A DNA stretch of 64,000 bases from Lobosporangium transversale (Eukaryota; Mortierellomycota; Mortierellomycetes; Mortierellales; Mortierellaceae). The position numbers and the translations under genes are program-made. Of the stretch, positions 24,821-37,431 are shown one piece after another. Position 1 is the first letter of the stretch. Each line of letters begins with the position of its first letter. Location of the stretch: the NCBI RefSeq assembly GCF_002105155.1, contig NW_019028980.1:992001-1056000 (forward strand). Reading direction: 5' to 3'. The notes beneath the pieces are model-generated. The model searched no databases. It was not told the DNA's origin and saw only the letters and a list, made by a program, of their open reading frames with translations.

Positions 24821-26929
24821 GAAATGGAGAGGTTCAAAACACTATAATACAATATAGTTTTGTTCCTTTTTTTTTTGACAAAGAGCCGTGAGCAGGAAAA
24901 ATAAAAGGGCGACAATAATAAGAGGTCCGTTCCAACGTGCAGTTTGTGAGCCAAAAAGCGCATCAAAGGTAGCCTTTTGAACTTGCTACATCCTCAGCGT
25001 AAGAGACAGCGAATCGAAAAGATTTGTTGTTCGATTTTGACGAACCAAGCTTGCCCATTGGCCTGTTTGTGAACATAAAAATAAAAATTAAAATGACGAA
25101 AAAGAACCAAGAATTTCTTTACTGGACGAGTAGGAATATGAGTTTTATTGCTACCCACCAGTGAAAGATTCCATCAAGTGGTCCCTCGGTCTTGGTATAT
25201 TAAAAAGTAATAATGAAAAAAAAAAAAAAAAAAAGCCCCATCGGCGCTATCGCACCCAATCTCTTTCCTGACGTGTTCGTGACATTGTCAATCATCCTTT
25301 TTAAGCCATGAAGTAATAGCCGGAACGGATTTCATCCATGTTTGTTTATTCCACATCAGAAATAGAAACGGAGACTGTTAATAGCATATTTTAAAATCCA
25401 ACATCCAGGGGGAATACAACATGTCTTGCATTAAAAATTAAAATAGAAAAATAAGCCCGATCGATACGATGGTTTTTACGAAGTTGCTAAAAAAAAAAAA
25501 TCAATTTAAATCGTAGAACAATGCCATCGTTGCCATATTAGTCGGCTCAAAGACATGCTTTCTTTCCCATGGGAAAGAGTTTACAGAGAGGGAGATTTAC
25601 ATAGATCATTGTTCGCAACTCCTTTTCTCAAAGGCATAAAGATGATCCCGCCTCCAGAAAGACGCCCTTTATCATCACTCTTCCTGATGGGTATGGTTTT
25701 GGATTAAGTTGTACACCACTCTCGTAAAAATTAACGTTAATATGTTACATCCAATAAATATATTTGTTTTGGTCATAGAAAGTATATACATTACATTTTA
25801 ATATGTATTTATAGTCTTTTTACATATTGAAATACAGTATCCACAAGCTCAAGCTGTATATAAACCATGTATATATCTCAAACTGTTGAGAAGGAATGAG
25901 GAGATGAAGATGGGTAAAAGGCTATAATGGGTCTTCAATGGACAGGTCTGGCTCAGATCGAAGGTGACAAATATTTCTCCGTTACAAAATCATTGGGTAA
26001 CACAACATTAAGAGAAGGAGGCCAAGTCGAATTTTTGTTATTGGTCAACCCTGAACTATTGTGAACATGAACAACATCGACTATTTTTAATCATGGTATT
26101 CATTTGGCATAACATGTCATGTATGGTGTGTATATATTGTTGATGTAGTTTTCTACATGTACTTGGTTGGTCCTCAAAAGAAAACAAAAAAGAACTTTTT
26201 TTTTTTTTTTTTTTTTTTTGCTTTGAGAGGATTGTAATTCCTTCTGGAATCCTTCATAATGCAAAAAAGGCATTTTTGAAGTCTAGGCAGATGTTGAGCA
26301 TACCATAAACACATAAACAAACGTAAAAAAAAAAAAAAAAGATTAAGTGGCGTGCCTTTTTTTTTTTTTTATTAACCGTTGTGGTAAGAACCTTGATTGA
26401 TTACATGCATCCTACTTCCTCGCTCTCGGGTAAATGCATCTAATCTCACAGCCTCACCTTTCTTTTTTTTCTTTTTCTCTTTTAATCAAATTCTAATTCC
26501 ATCATTGCTAACGTGATTCTCTTCATCTACTTTAATATCATTGTAGAGAGCTATTTGCATGCTTTCGAGAAAGAAAAAAAAGAAGTAGATATATATTTTG
26601 TGCAAATTCCAGGTTTCCTTATATTTGCTTCCAAAAGTTGGACGATTGACAAAAAGCAAAGGACCTTGCTGGCCAAGTCTGATGAATTAGAGATCAACTC
26701 TGTTTGTCGGCTTTGCCTTAAATATTATTGATAAAAGAAATAAATTGAAGGGCAATTAATGGGACCCCATTTTACTACAGTACAATAAGGCAGAATATAT
26801 AACATCTGTGTAATACGAATGCGACTTGATTACGGCAGATGCTGGAACGCTAGACTAAATATAGAGAGCAAAGTAGACGCCACAGCTCATTTGGGAGGTC
26901 CAGATCCCTTTTTTTTTTTTTTTACTTTG
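24821..26929. other. Intergenic stretch, no gene recognised
   Basis: AT-rich, with poly(A)/poly(T) runs near 25215, 26195 and 26350. No open frame resembles a known protein and no tRNA-like box pair was found. Confidence 0.5.
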
Positions 26930-27129
26930 AAGCTCTCAAACGTTTTTCTGAGGACACGACGAGGGACAATTCGATTAGGAAAGCTATAGATTTTCCGGTA
27001 GGAGAGAGCATGAGAGTATAGGATATAAAGGAATATGCCTTTGTTGGAGATACATGGATTCCCTAGGTACTTGACAGTTATCCATTTCGGTCGGGTACAG
27101 CCAAAGATTTTATTTGGTATAACAAGCAA
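26930..27129 (-). mobile_element. Possible LINE reverse-transcriptase fragment
   Basis: A short minus-strand frame contains VKYLGNP followed about 20 residues later by HALSYRKIYSFPNRIVPRRV. This spacing resembles the region after the catalytic domain of non-LTR retrotransposon polymerases, where a YLG motif precedes a LS-x-RG-R segment. The frame is only about 65 residues, the Gly of the second motif is missing, and no catalytic FADD-type motif is nearby. At best it is a small degraded piece. Confidence 0.3.
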
Positions 27130-27556
27130 CTAAATTCACTGCTGATATCTTTCATAGATGGGTCAGGTAACAAGCACGGTTTGCGGGAGTGAAACCGTCG
27201 TAGAGTTGTCTTTATCTAGACAGAACGTAGATTTTGGCAATTTGGGCTACGCTGTGGGCGCCGCAAGGATTGCGGATGGATAGCAATGCTACAGGTGTGG
27301 TTAATGCAGGTAGCTTTACGACCCTACATTATCGCACTGTGGGTAGATACCACAAGTGAGCGCCACGAGCAACGGTGAATTCACCAGCAACCAATAAGAA
27401 ATATGTAATGGTTTATTTCGTTGATTGCCAGACATAGAGACTACAAGGATATTTTTCTATATTTCATTATGTTACGCCAAAGACACTCTTGAGTAGAGCA
27501 GCAATATCCTCGTCAACGTTGATAAAAATAAATAAAGTCAAAAAAAAAAGGTATTT

Positions 27557-28510
27557 CTAATCTTGTTTGATATCTTTGCCATCAGCTTCTTCCTTCTGTG
27601 CTTCAGGTGATTTCGCAGGGAATTTTCTCATAATCGCCAAGAGGAAAGCCGATCCTACAGCCATGGCAATCATGGGATGCTCGCCTGAGAACCGAATCAA
27701 TTCGCGGGCCCGTCCATTCAGGTATCTGAAGCCCTTTTGAGGTAGGCTCAGCATTGACTTGGGCGTTAGCAGTCCAGACTCAACCTCGGAAATGTAGTTC
27801 AACAATGAGCTTTGCTCAACAGGTACACGGCGACCATCCAAGCCATACGGGTAGTAAATCTCCTCACGACTGTTGATCACCAAGACGGCAGGCAAGCTTG
27901 CTAAGTCTAGTTTTAAAGCACCACGGACATAGCCCTCCCATTTGGGTGCATCCAAGATCACAAAGCGTAAAGGCTGGCCATCCAAGGTAGTACGGTCTGC
28001 GATTGTTGCATAATACTGGTATGCAGTCTCAATCAATTCACGACGGGCGTTCTCTGTAGCGGGGTTCGATGGGTCAAAGAGACCAATGACAGTCCAGCCG
28101 TGTTTGGATAGAACCGTCCCTGTGTTCTCGTTTGTGAGGGTGGTCACTAAAGGGTTTTTAGTCTCTTTGATCCAAGCCTTCACTGCTGCCTCATCCGTCA
28201 AAGATCCTTGATATTGGTACTGGCGATTGTCTTTTAAGGCTACAAGAGCAGGGCTAGAAACAGACAGCTGATGGGCAAGCTCAGTATCATCTGCTCCATG
28301 CAATGCAATCTGTTCGTAAAAGGTCTGAGAAGTCCTGTCAATCAAGGCTTTGATATCGGGATTAACTTTAGAGTCATGGACGAAAACATAAGCAACGTCG
28401 TTATTATTTTTTATGTCATTGAGGTCTTTTGCTGTGATAGATTTGACAGAGGGCCTATTATGATCAAGTAACAGAAGTAAGTGACGATTTAGCCGATGAA
28501 ATATACTAAG

Positions 28511-28543
<33 letters not shown>

Positions 28544-29639
28544 CTTCATGCCAATATTCACCTACACGATGGCCCCGAGAGCAAAGTCGGACAAATGTTG
28601 GAGGGTGCGATGCTTCATATATTCAATCGACTGGCCATATTGACGGAGCTTGATCGTAGGATATCCCCTGACCTCTTCACTCATGCAGATTGCTTGATTC
28701 TGTGTGCAATCAACCTTGGCAACGTTAACCTTATCCTTGAGGGCTCCCGCAAGCTCTTCATAGATAGGAGCCAGGTTCTTGCAGTGTCCACACCAAGGAG
28801 CATAGTATTCAATCAACCAGGGGCCAAACCTGGTACGCCTGTCATAGCTCTCCTTATCCAGTACAATTACTTTTCCAAAAGGATTAACCTTAACTTCCCC
28901 TACTTCTTTGGTGCTGATATTCGAAGGCACATTGATGTATTCAGCCGACATTGATGCTACATACTCATTCAGCAACTCGCTCGTTCTCCTCTTGTTGTAT
29001 TTTGCTACGGGCTTTCCTTTATAATACCTATATGAGTAATGAGCAGAAAAAGATAAAAATGAAGCGACTTGATTTCAACTGTTCAAATAATTATCATCCC
29101 ATGTGCATCCACTTACAGTTGCATAGTTGGGTAGGAAACAACGTCGTTGTCCTCACAAAGATCTCCTTGAGCCAAACAGTCGACCTCAGCAAATTTGAAC
29201 CCTCTAGCGCGGCTCCAGTCCTTATGATCCATTGCCAACTGCTCCCACGTCGGTGCTTCATAATCCCCAAGAAAATTAAAAAGAATAGATGAGTTTTGGA
29301 TTCACAATTTGTAATCGTCTCCATATGGTCCTCCGTAGTCCCTTACCGAGATTCTGACTATGAGGGCATTCTGGTGAGTAGAACTTGACGAAGCTAAAGT
29401 AGTTGCCGAGGTATGGGGGAAATGTTAATAGACCAACATATATTTCTTATATCCCTTTGAAGCGCATTCACTCATACATTAAGGTGATCACAATAAAAGA
29501 TATTCATTTACGTTGCACCGTCAGCGATGGCAGCTGCAAAATCGGAGCTTGTCAAGCTCTTTGAGGCGGCAGAGGCGTGTGTGCCGGATGTGCAAAGCGT
29601 GATGGCCACGGTTGCGCAGAGAATGCTGCGAATGAACAT
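27557..29639 (-). CDS. Membrane-anchored protein disulfide isomerase with CPHS and CGHC sites
   Basis: Five exons (29639-29512, 29393-29347, 29255-29117, 29027-28566, 28454-27557) encode 557 residues, with all junction phases consistent. A signal peptide opens the protein. The first thioredoxin domain has CPHS at 52-55 in place of the usual CxxC. The second has the classical CGHC at 184-187 (YAPWCGHCKNLAP). Further thioredoxin-like segments lacking CxxC follow. A hydrophobic segment near 517-535 is followed by a basic-to-acidic tail ending KQD, so this is a single-pass ER membrane protein without HDEL, comparable to TMX-type PDIs. It should catalyse disulfide formation or isomerisation in the ER lumen. 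With one resolving Cys absent, the first domain may act as an isomerase or trap rather than an oxidase. Confidence 0.9.
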
Positions 29640-30144
29640 TTCGTTTTAGTCGAGGTTAAAGAGGATGAGAAATGAGGTGAGGTAGAGCTAATTTTTTAAT
29701 TTTAATGATGGGAAAATTTCTGGTGTTTCTTTCCTCAATAAGGTTTAGTCAAACCAAACACAGAAATTTATGTGCATACAACAAAGAAGAGCATTGGCTT
29801 GAATGTACATGTACACCATTGGTCTTTGTTTTCATGCTTGACTTCTCTGACATCGGATGCTGTTCCGTAGCCTCATATCACCTTTCAAATAGAGAAATGC
29901 CTCGTAGAATAAAAATATGGTCTGGCAGTGATGATTTTGTATCTCTTTTTTACTTTCCCTCCCTTTTCCTTTGACCTTTTTCGATTCAGCGTGGTTCGGA
30001 GATGATCTGGCACCAACAAGATCTTCTGTAAATTCATATACGGCATTCCTCTTTAAACTTTTTGTGTTTCTTTTTGGAAAACCACTCAGAAGTTACTGTC
30101 GATTGAGCGATTGTGACATTTTGCTCTTTGACAATGTCTACATG

Positions 30145-30363
30145 TATTGTCCTCGTCATTTGGTCATGCACATATTGTAAAAATATATTGATTGAATTGG
30201 CCCCAGAAAAAGCGCGTCACATTGAATGGGATTTGTGTATTGAATCGGTGGCTGATTTTGGCCACCAACTCATTTAAGATTATTCAAAATTCTGAGCCGA
30301 CCAAATCAATTCAATAATTATATGTTTTTAGAATATGTGCATGACCAAATGACGAGGACAATA
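30145..30363. mobile_element. TA-flanked MITE, mariner-like, 215 bp
   Basis: Arms 30147-30176 and 30332-30361 are perfect 30-bp inverted repeats starting TTGTCCTCG, and imperfect pairing continues for about 20 bp more. TA dinucleotides flank both ends (30145-30146 and 30362-30363), the target duplication of Tc1/mariner elements. The interior has no coding capacity. The arms resemble those of the second MITE at 46461-46679, matching at 17 of the first 25 positions. Confidence 0.85.
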
Positions 30364-30603
30364 TATACTGTCAAGCAAATATATATATAATACTCAAGAA
30401 CACAAAGTAACGTTTGCTCTGAAAGAGCTTAAAGTGCACTTTAATTATTGCATCCATACTAGAACACAAAGAATATGTTTGTATTGTTGGATACAGGTTA
30501 GATATCTAGAAGATATCAGCCCTTCATGCCTCGACAAGTAGACCATGCGGCTTTTATTGTAAAAGTGAGATGAATAACGAAGAACGATGAGGGCGGGACA
30601 TCT

Positions 30604-33600
30604 TCACTCCATTAGATCGACATGCATGTTCTCCTCCTTATGATGCTGGTCATTATTGTCGATGCTGTCGTATGTGCCGCTTAGGATAAAATGTGCAACT
30701 TCACACTCATCACATTCGCTACATTTGCTGCATATGAATCGATATCCCTTAGTCACCTCACTTTTAGCGATCAATAATCTTGCTCTGGAACCGTCCTTCT
30801 TTGAGTTCGTATTCGAAACATCTCCTCCCAGCTCTTTAGCCTCTAATGGCATAGGCATTGTTGTGTTGATATCGTGGCTTACTTCAGGGGAAGTTGGACA
30901 CTCTGTTGGATCATCAACAGCTCCATATTGTTTCAAAAGCTTTCTGTTGGCTTCACTTAAGCCAGCTACGTCTCGAATGCTTGCTTCGGAGGCATTAAGA
31001 ATTGATTGCTTTGTGCTCCACTTCAAGCGGGTATGGCATTGGCCATCCTCACTCTTGGCAATCTGCCACATCCGAATAGAGCCGTCATCATGGCCTGTAA
31101 CCAGAAAACAGCCTTCCTCGGAAACATTCCAGACAAGAGCTTCAACGTAGCCTCCTACATATGGAATAATAGCCAAGCACTGGGCTGACTCTGGGTCCCA
31201 TAGTCGTACAGTCGTGTCAACACTACTTGAGGCAACATATTGGCCATCACATGAATAAGAAATGGCAGTTATACGTCCGGTATGCCCTTCAAGTACATGC
31301 AATATGTTGCCTGATTCAAGATCTACCATACTAATTGCCCCTTTTGCACTTCCAACTACCATCAGTTGGCTGGATGGTGAAAATGAGATCTTCCTTTGAG
31401 GCTTATAGAATTTTGTTTCATGACAGAACTGGCCTGTCTCTGCGCTCCATAGTTGCAGTTTCATAGAGTCCTGGATAAATGCTAGCTTTAGGCTGTTAGG
31501 AGTATAAACCAAATAAGAGGTACTATATCCCACGCCTTCTAACTCGTGCAGGAGATCTTCTGAGTGTGCTGTCCATATTCTGATCCTATTAGCTTCGTCA
31601 TAGGAAGCAATCTGGTGGCCACTAGGCGAGAACAGCACGCCTTCCACACGACTATCATGTCCCTGTAGAGTGCGTACAAGTAGTCCTGTTTGAGTGTTCC
31701 ACACACTCACGTTTCCGCTTTGATGACCACAGGCAATTAGGTGGCCAATGGGTGAAATATCAGAGGTCACGATGTCGCCGTCCTGATTTGGTGAATCTAG
31801 GGCGTAAACAACTTGACCCGATTCAGCATCCCAAAGATAAAGGTGCTGATCACCATTGAGGGTGCAAAAGGCAAGCAGTCGACCATCAGGTGTATACTTG
31901 ACATCGTTCGATCGGCACTGCAAAACATGAATACATTGTCCTGTTCGACTATCCCACACGCGCACTGTATTGTCATGACTGCATGAGGCTATGTGTTGTC
32001 CATCTGGTGAAAACCTTACTAAGGAAATTAGCTTTGTATGACCATATGAATGGTGGCTAGACTGCCGTGAATGTGCGTCCCACAGGCGTATCGTTCCATC
32101 TTTGCTGAATGATGCAATCTGATGACTGTTTGGCGAACACGCCACACCATATATAATACTGGAGTGACCATATAGTGTGTTGGTCAGTTGTCCTGAACGG
32201 GCATCCCAAAGCCGCACTGTATTGTCCCATGCACAAATGACTATCTGTTCTCCATTTGGCAAATATTTCAAGTCGATGATAGAATAGAAGTGATCCAAAA
32301 GAGTATGAATCATTTCTCCTGTTTGCATATTCCACTGAAATGCCGTCTTCCAGGAGAATGATGCGGCATGCTTCCCATCGGGAGAATATTGGACATCATT
32401 AGGAGGGAAGCTATGCTCTAATGCCCATTTCTTCTGACCAGAGCTTGCATCCCACACATCCAGCGAGTAACCGTAGTAGTCACGAGTGATGATTTCTTGG
32501 CTGTTAGGTGAATATACGATTTGTCTGACCTGAGACCCAGAGTCCCGGAGCATCAGTACCAACTTCCCTGATGACGTATCCCAAAGCCGTACCGTCTCGT
32601 CTACGCCTCCAGTTGCAATCTGCTTCCCGTCAGATGAATACACCACGTTTGTCACCTCACCAGTATGACCCTCTAATATGTATTGGACCACGCCAGTCCT
32701 GGTGTCCCATACATGCACTGATCCATTTTTACTGGCTGAAGCGAGGCGGCCGCCATCTGGCGAGTACACTGCATAGTTAACAATGTCTGTATGGCCCTTT
32801 AAGGTTTGAATTAATGCACCCGATGTTGTATCCAGCACATGAATTGCGCCCTTCCCATACCAAACGGCAATGTGTCGACTGTCTGGAGAGTAGATAAAGC
32901 TGTAGTTGCGCACATTGATCTCCAAAGTCATTCGCTTCTCCCATGTCAACGTATCATAGATGCTGATGTAACCATCGCTACTTTGCCTTTTGTTGATAGC
33001 TGCAACGAATGTCTTGCCATCAGTCGAATACGATCCTCTGAATACATATCCTCCTTCACGAAGTAGTGCCCATTCTCCGAACCGTACGCCTGCCATCTTT
33101 GCTCCACTCAGGTCTGCTTCTTGAAGCCAACACCTGCTAAGGTTGACGTTCCTCAAATCTGCTCTTTGTAGCTGAGCACAGTCAAATACTCCATGACTAA
33201 GATCTGCTCCTGGGATCTGGATATCTCGTAAGTCCGCCTCGATGAACGATTCGCCTGCTCGGACTAAGATCGTCATTGCATTCGCTGCTGCTGTCCGCCA
33301 TTTTTTATCACTCCTCGATAGCTCAACATACTCGTACAGCTGGCGCTTGAACTCGACTTCCATTCGAACACGATCTTTCAGGAACTCAAGGATAGATGGC
33401 TCGTTGACAAAGCTTCTCCAGACTAAGGGCGAGTTCTCATCTACCTTGACTAAATTTACTTCCTGCTCAACCATTTTAGTCTCTTCAGCCTCAAAGCTGT
33501 ATATGGAGCCAACACTGTGCCGGCGGCAAGTCTGTGTCGCTGCTACTTCTCTACTGATCGCTAACGCATTCGTCACTTCCTGTGGTTCAAATATCGCTCG

Positions 33601-36600
33601 CACCACACAATACTCTAGAATGGAGTGGTGAACAAATCGATACTGATTGCCTGTGCGACTCAGAGGCGATGCTTCTCGTAAGAGATCCTTCCTGCTCTCT
33701 CTGCTAAAATACTTCTCTTTCCATGTGTCCTTATGTTTAGATGGAGAGTATTCCACCACTGGGTTACCATCTTGATGCTTGTAGATCTCCACAGCTAAGT
33801 CTGTTAGGTACCTGACCCCATTCTGTGCGAAGCCTTCATCACACAGCGTTCGGAACATTCTCTTATCTGATGCTGATATCTCGCCTAGCCGCTTCTTGCC
33901 TCGTTCGAACCACAGCTCAACGAACTGGTCATACAGAGTGATGCGTTTAATCTGCTTTCGGGATATATTCTGATGCGGGTCTACCATCCGTGGCAGTACT
34001 TCCAGTGACATCGATAGTAAGAATGGGTTCCTTACAAGCTCTTGTAGGCTAGGAACCATCTTAAGTGCACGCCGGTAGTCCTCCACACCCCACAGTAGAT
34101 CCATAGTTGCAACATACTGTTCAATATAGTCATCGATCTGAGCCTCAGAGAATGGTACAATTACAGCCTCTTGGAATAACCCTACCTCTGCTTGGCGGTT
34201 GCGGTCCATAGGCTGGAAACGGTCTCGATAATCTGTCCCAAGATACTCGCTGCGACAACTAACCACCATCTGACACATCCACTCGCCAGGCTGGTTGAGA
34301 CGGTTGGTGACGTACAGATTGTTGGTCTGCATGGTCTCATCGTACCCATCACAGATCAGGATGAATGACCGAGCCATTTTCAGCTCCTTGATCTGTTCCT
34401 CGGTGAAATCATGCATTCGCAGTTGTTTAGCGACCATATCCTTGGTTGGATTATCGATGGATGGCAGGTTGATAAACAATGGGATTTGACCATGATTTTT
34501 CCGATACGCCTCCCAAAGAGTGCACTCTAGAGTTCGGTTGAATGTCGATTTGCCTACTCCTGAGTCGCCTTGGACAAGCATCACCTTCTGGTCACTATCC
34601 AGGAACTGCTTCACCTTATCCATCAGCAAGAATAGTTTGTCATTACTTGCTTGAGGGTTCGCTTTGGCATATTGTTGGATGTAGAAATACTTGTCATCTC
34701 TGGTCTCCATTCGCTGCCGCTTGAGTAAGCGCAGACTCTTCTCGACATCAGGCTTATTCTGCACACGGTCAAGTAGTGATGAGGATAAAGGTGGGGTCTG
34801 CGCGCCAATGAAGGGGTACTGGCTTACTGGCTCATCAGAACAATCCTTGTAGAGCTGTTGTTTGTTAGCGTCTCCATCTATAGCAAGATCTCTCAGGAGT
34901 GAATTTGCAGCTACAAATAAATGCATGTAGAACATAGTGTACTATTAGTCTCAGTATCCTCACTTCACAATTGAGTTGATGCCGAGGCCGCATATTTACT
35001 CACCTTGTAGGCCATCCGTTGACAGCGAAGCTAGTCCCTTCAGTATACTAACAATACATTGCTTGATCTCCACATGATGCCTCCAATCCTTGTCATTTTT
35101 GTACATCTCCCCAAGGAAAGCAACCGCATCTTGTCGAGTCTCCATAGTCCATTGTGTGTTAGCAGCAACCCGTCCCAGCCGCTGACACAATCCCCACTGG
35201 AATGCAAGCTCCTGTCGGCAAGGTGCCTCACACACAAGAATCTTGAACTTGGTGAGTTCGCCTGTCTGGAGAAATGCATCAGCTCCACGGAGTGCTGGAT
35301 ACCATGCAGTCTTGCGACTAAAGCCAAGTGCTTCTTCCATAATCTGCTTAAATGCCGCTCCGCTCTCGTATAATGGGATTGCATTCTCATACAAATCTGA
35401 CCCCACGTCAACAATATCTGCCGCAGATGGAAGTTGTTCCTGGATATCGCTTAGTTCATCCACGAAGGTATTGAGGTCCCAGTCTTTGACCGCACTCACT
35501 ACTCCAAATATCCCTCGTACCACTGCTGACGTACGCCGAAGCATGGCTTGCATAGGCGTTTCATCATCTGGAATATACAACAGAGCTTGGAAGGCGTAGG
35601 CTGCATGGTATACCAGATGAGGATCTGAACTATCTTTTAGTCCCTCCAAATAGGCTGCTAGTGGCTCATGAAGCTGTTCTCGCTTCAGACCCTTGACTTG
35701 ATTGTTAACCATGGCATCGAGCACGTGCGAAACTGCCACACACAGCCGATAGACGTGGCCGCTAGATTGCTCATGCGTTCCCTGTAAGCGAGAACTGAGG
35801 GCACTGAGGATGTTAACCAGATCATCAGAGTCGAGGTACTTGGGAGAAGCATGCTGCATCAGCTGAACTAATCCTTCCAGCAAGTGGGTCTCCAGCATGA
35901 TATTCTGACCGATTCCATTGACCAAGGTCATGAGTATTGTCCTATATTGGTCATAATCGAGAACTGGAGCCAGAGCCACAACCTCAGCAACAGTAGCCTC
36001 AGACTTAATATCATCGTGGATAAACAGTGTAATCACATCTGAAACCAAGTTGTGAAGTCGATCTTGTTCATCTTGGTCATCCAACCTGGCCAAACACCAT
36101 TCCTGTTCCTGGGCTGTGAGGTCATTTAGTGGTTGATGTGCAAAAGAAAGTAGGCTGAGACAGTAGACGAGCTGGTGGATATCGATAAGATGAGTATCTG
36201 GACGAGGCAGGTTGTACTTGAAGATCACTCGCGCTACATCATGGCGGAATATTTCTCTTGGAATGATTGCAACACTGTATGTTGTATTGGTTCTCTCTGC
36301 TTTAATTATCTCCTTCGGTCTATTGATACTGGTGCCACTGCATTCTTGGTTAGTATTGGTGTTGCTGTTGCATGATAGCTCTTGGCAGGTGATGTTGCTC
36401 CCTTGGACATAACCCCACTTCTCTGCCTTTCTATCACTTTTTTGTGCATCACTTGAGCGACCTAGGCGTTCGAACAAGCGAGCAATTTCAAAGTGGGCCG
36501 AAGCGATACTTTGATATAGCACCATATCTTCAAGGGAACCTGAAGAGACAAGGTCCCTCCTCTCCGACCGCTGGATTCGAGACAATGCAAAGTTTGCATC

Positions 36601-36732
36601 GAGGCACAGCTCCGTGAGGATATCGGGGTCATCATTCATTCTCTGAGTGTCCTCCATGTAAAGGTTGAAGAGTTTCAGCGCCTTTGATGGCGAGAGGACA
36701 CCTCGTGACGAAGTAAACCTAGTGCCAAGCAT
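30604..36732 (-). CDS. NLR-like protein: helical repeat domain, NACHT, pentapeptide and WD40 repeats
   Basis: Two exons (36732-35004 and 34910-30604) encode 2011 residues; the 93-bp intron has GTGAGT and TTGTAG. Residues 1-576 are an alpha-helical, probably ARM/HEAT-like scaffold. A NACHT-type STAND NTPase follows: Walker A GDSGVGKS at 691-698 and Walker B in FILICDGYDET near 759-769. A pentapeptide-repeat block (ADLSHGVF, ADLRNVNL, ADLSGAKM) sits near 1150-1205. About 15 WD40 units then run to about 1910, many ending in VRLWD-type strands, enough for two beta-propellers. A Cys-rich segment (CSKCSECDECE) lies close to the C terminus. Fungal proteins of this kind are thought to act in non-self recognition by signal-triggered oligomerisation; that role is inferred here. 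The start is an ATG after an A-run, and an additional upstream exon is possible. Confidence 0.88.
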
Positions 36733-37431
36733 TTTTTTTTATTATTATTGTTTTTATTTTTTCGCCAGTACTCTATTGATTTTAATGAAAGAACAACCAT
36801 TTTGAATGGCAATATTAGAGAGTAGCTTATATTTAAATGGATAAATGCGTTTATACGGATCGTGAGTGTTTGCTGCATACAGCTATTTCCGAAAACGTCG
36901 ATATGTAAATGGTTGGCTAGGGAAATGCTTCTTTATGAAAGGGGTATTTAGTGCGATTCAAGAAAGGAAGGAGAAGAAAAGCAAAGGGAAGGTAGATGTG
37001 AAAGAAAGAGAGGAAGAGGATCGACAATTGCAAACAGGGCTTTGCGAAGTCGAAGAGCCCATTTGTGTTCTGTTTGTATTTTACCAAGCGAATAACCATT
37101 AAAAAATACCTTGACGAAATCCTCTAGCTCCAACTTTCGACTCAATCCAACAAAAAAAAAAAGCTCACTTTTCTCAATAGAAAAATCTGTGATCACAGAA
37201 TAAAAAAGGTTGGTCCCAAAAACATCGCAGTTTAGAGCTGTTCTTGGCCTTTTTTTGTTTTGCTTCTCTTTTCTCTAAATATTTGTAAACCAGCTGTAAA
37301 GATATACATGTATGACTTGAATTGTTGCCCGCTACCTAGACAACGAAAAGACTTTTTTTTTTTTTTTTTTTTTTTTTTCGATAACAAGGACTTTCAAGAA
37401 GAAAATAATGAAAAGATAGGAAAATGAAGGG
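36733..37431. other. Spacer between the NLR-like gene and the transposase gene
   Basis: AT-rich with a poly(T) run at about 37352-37378. No gene is recognised and I could not identify a terminal inverted repeat of the neighbouring MULE here. Confidence 0.5.

Noticed and set aside
36866-37102. A 78-codon frame between the NLR-like gene and the transposase
   Set aside because: Low-complexity K/E composition, no family resemblance, and it lies in the promoter side of the NLR-like gene.
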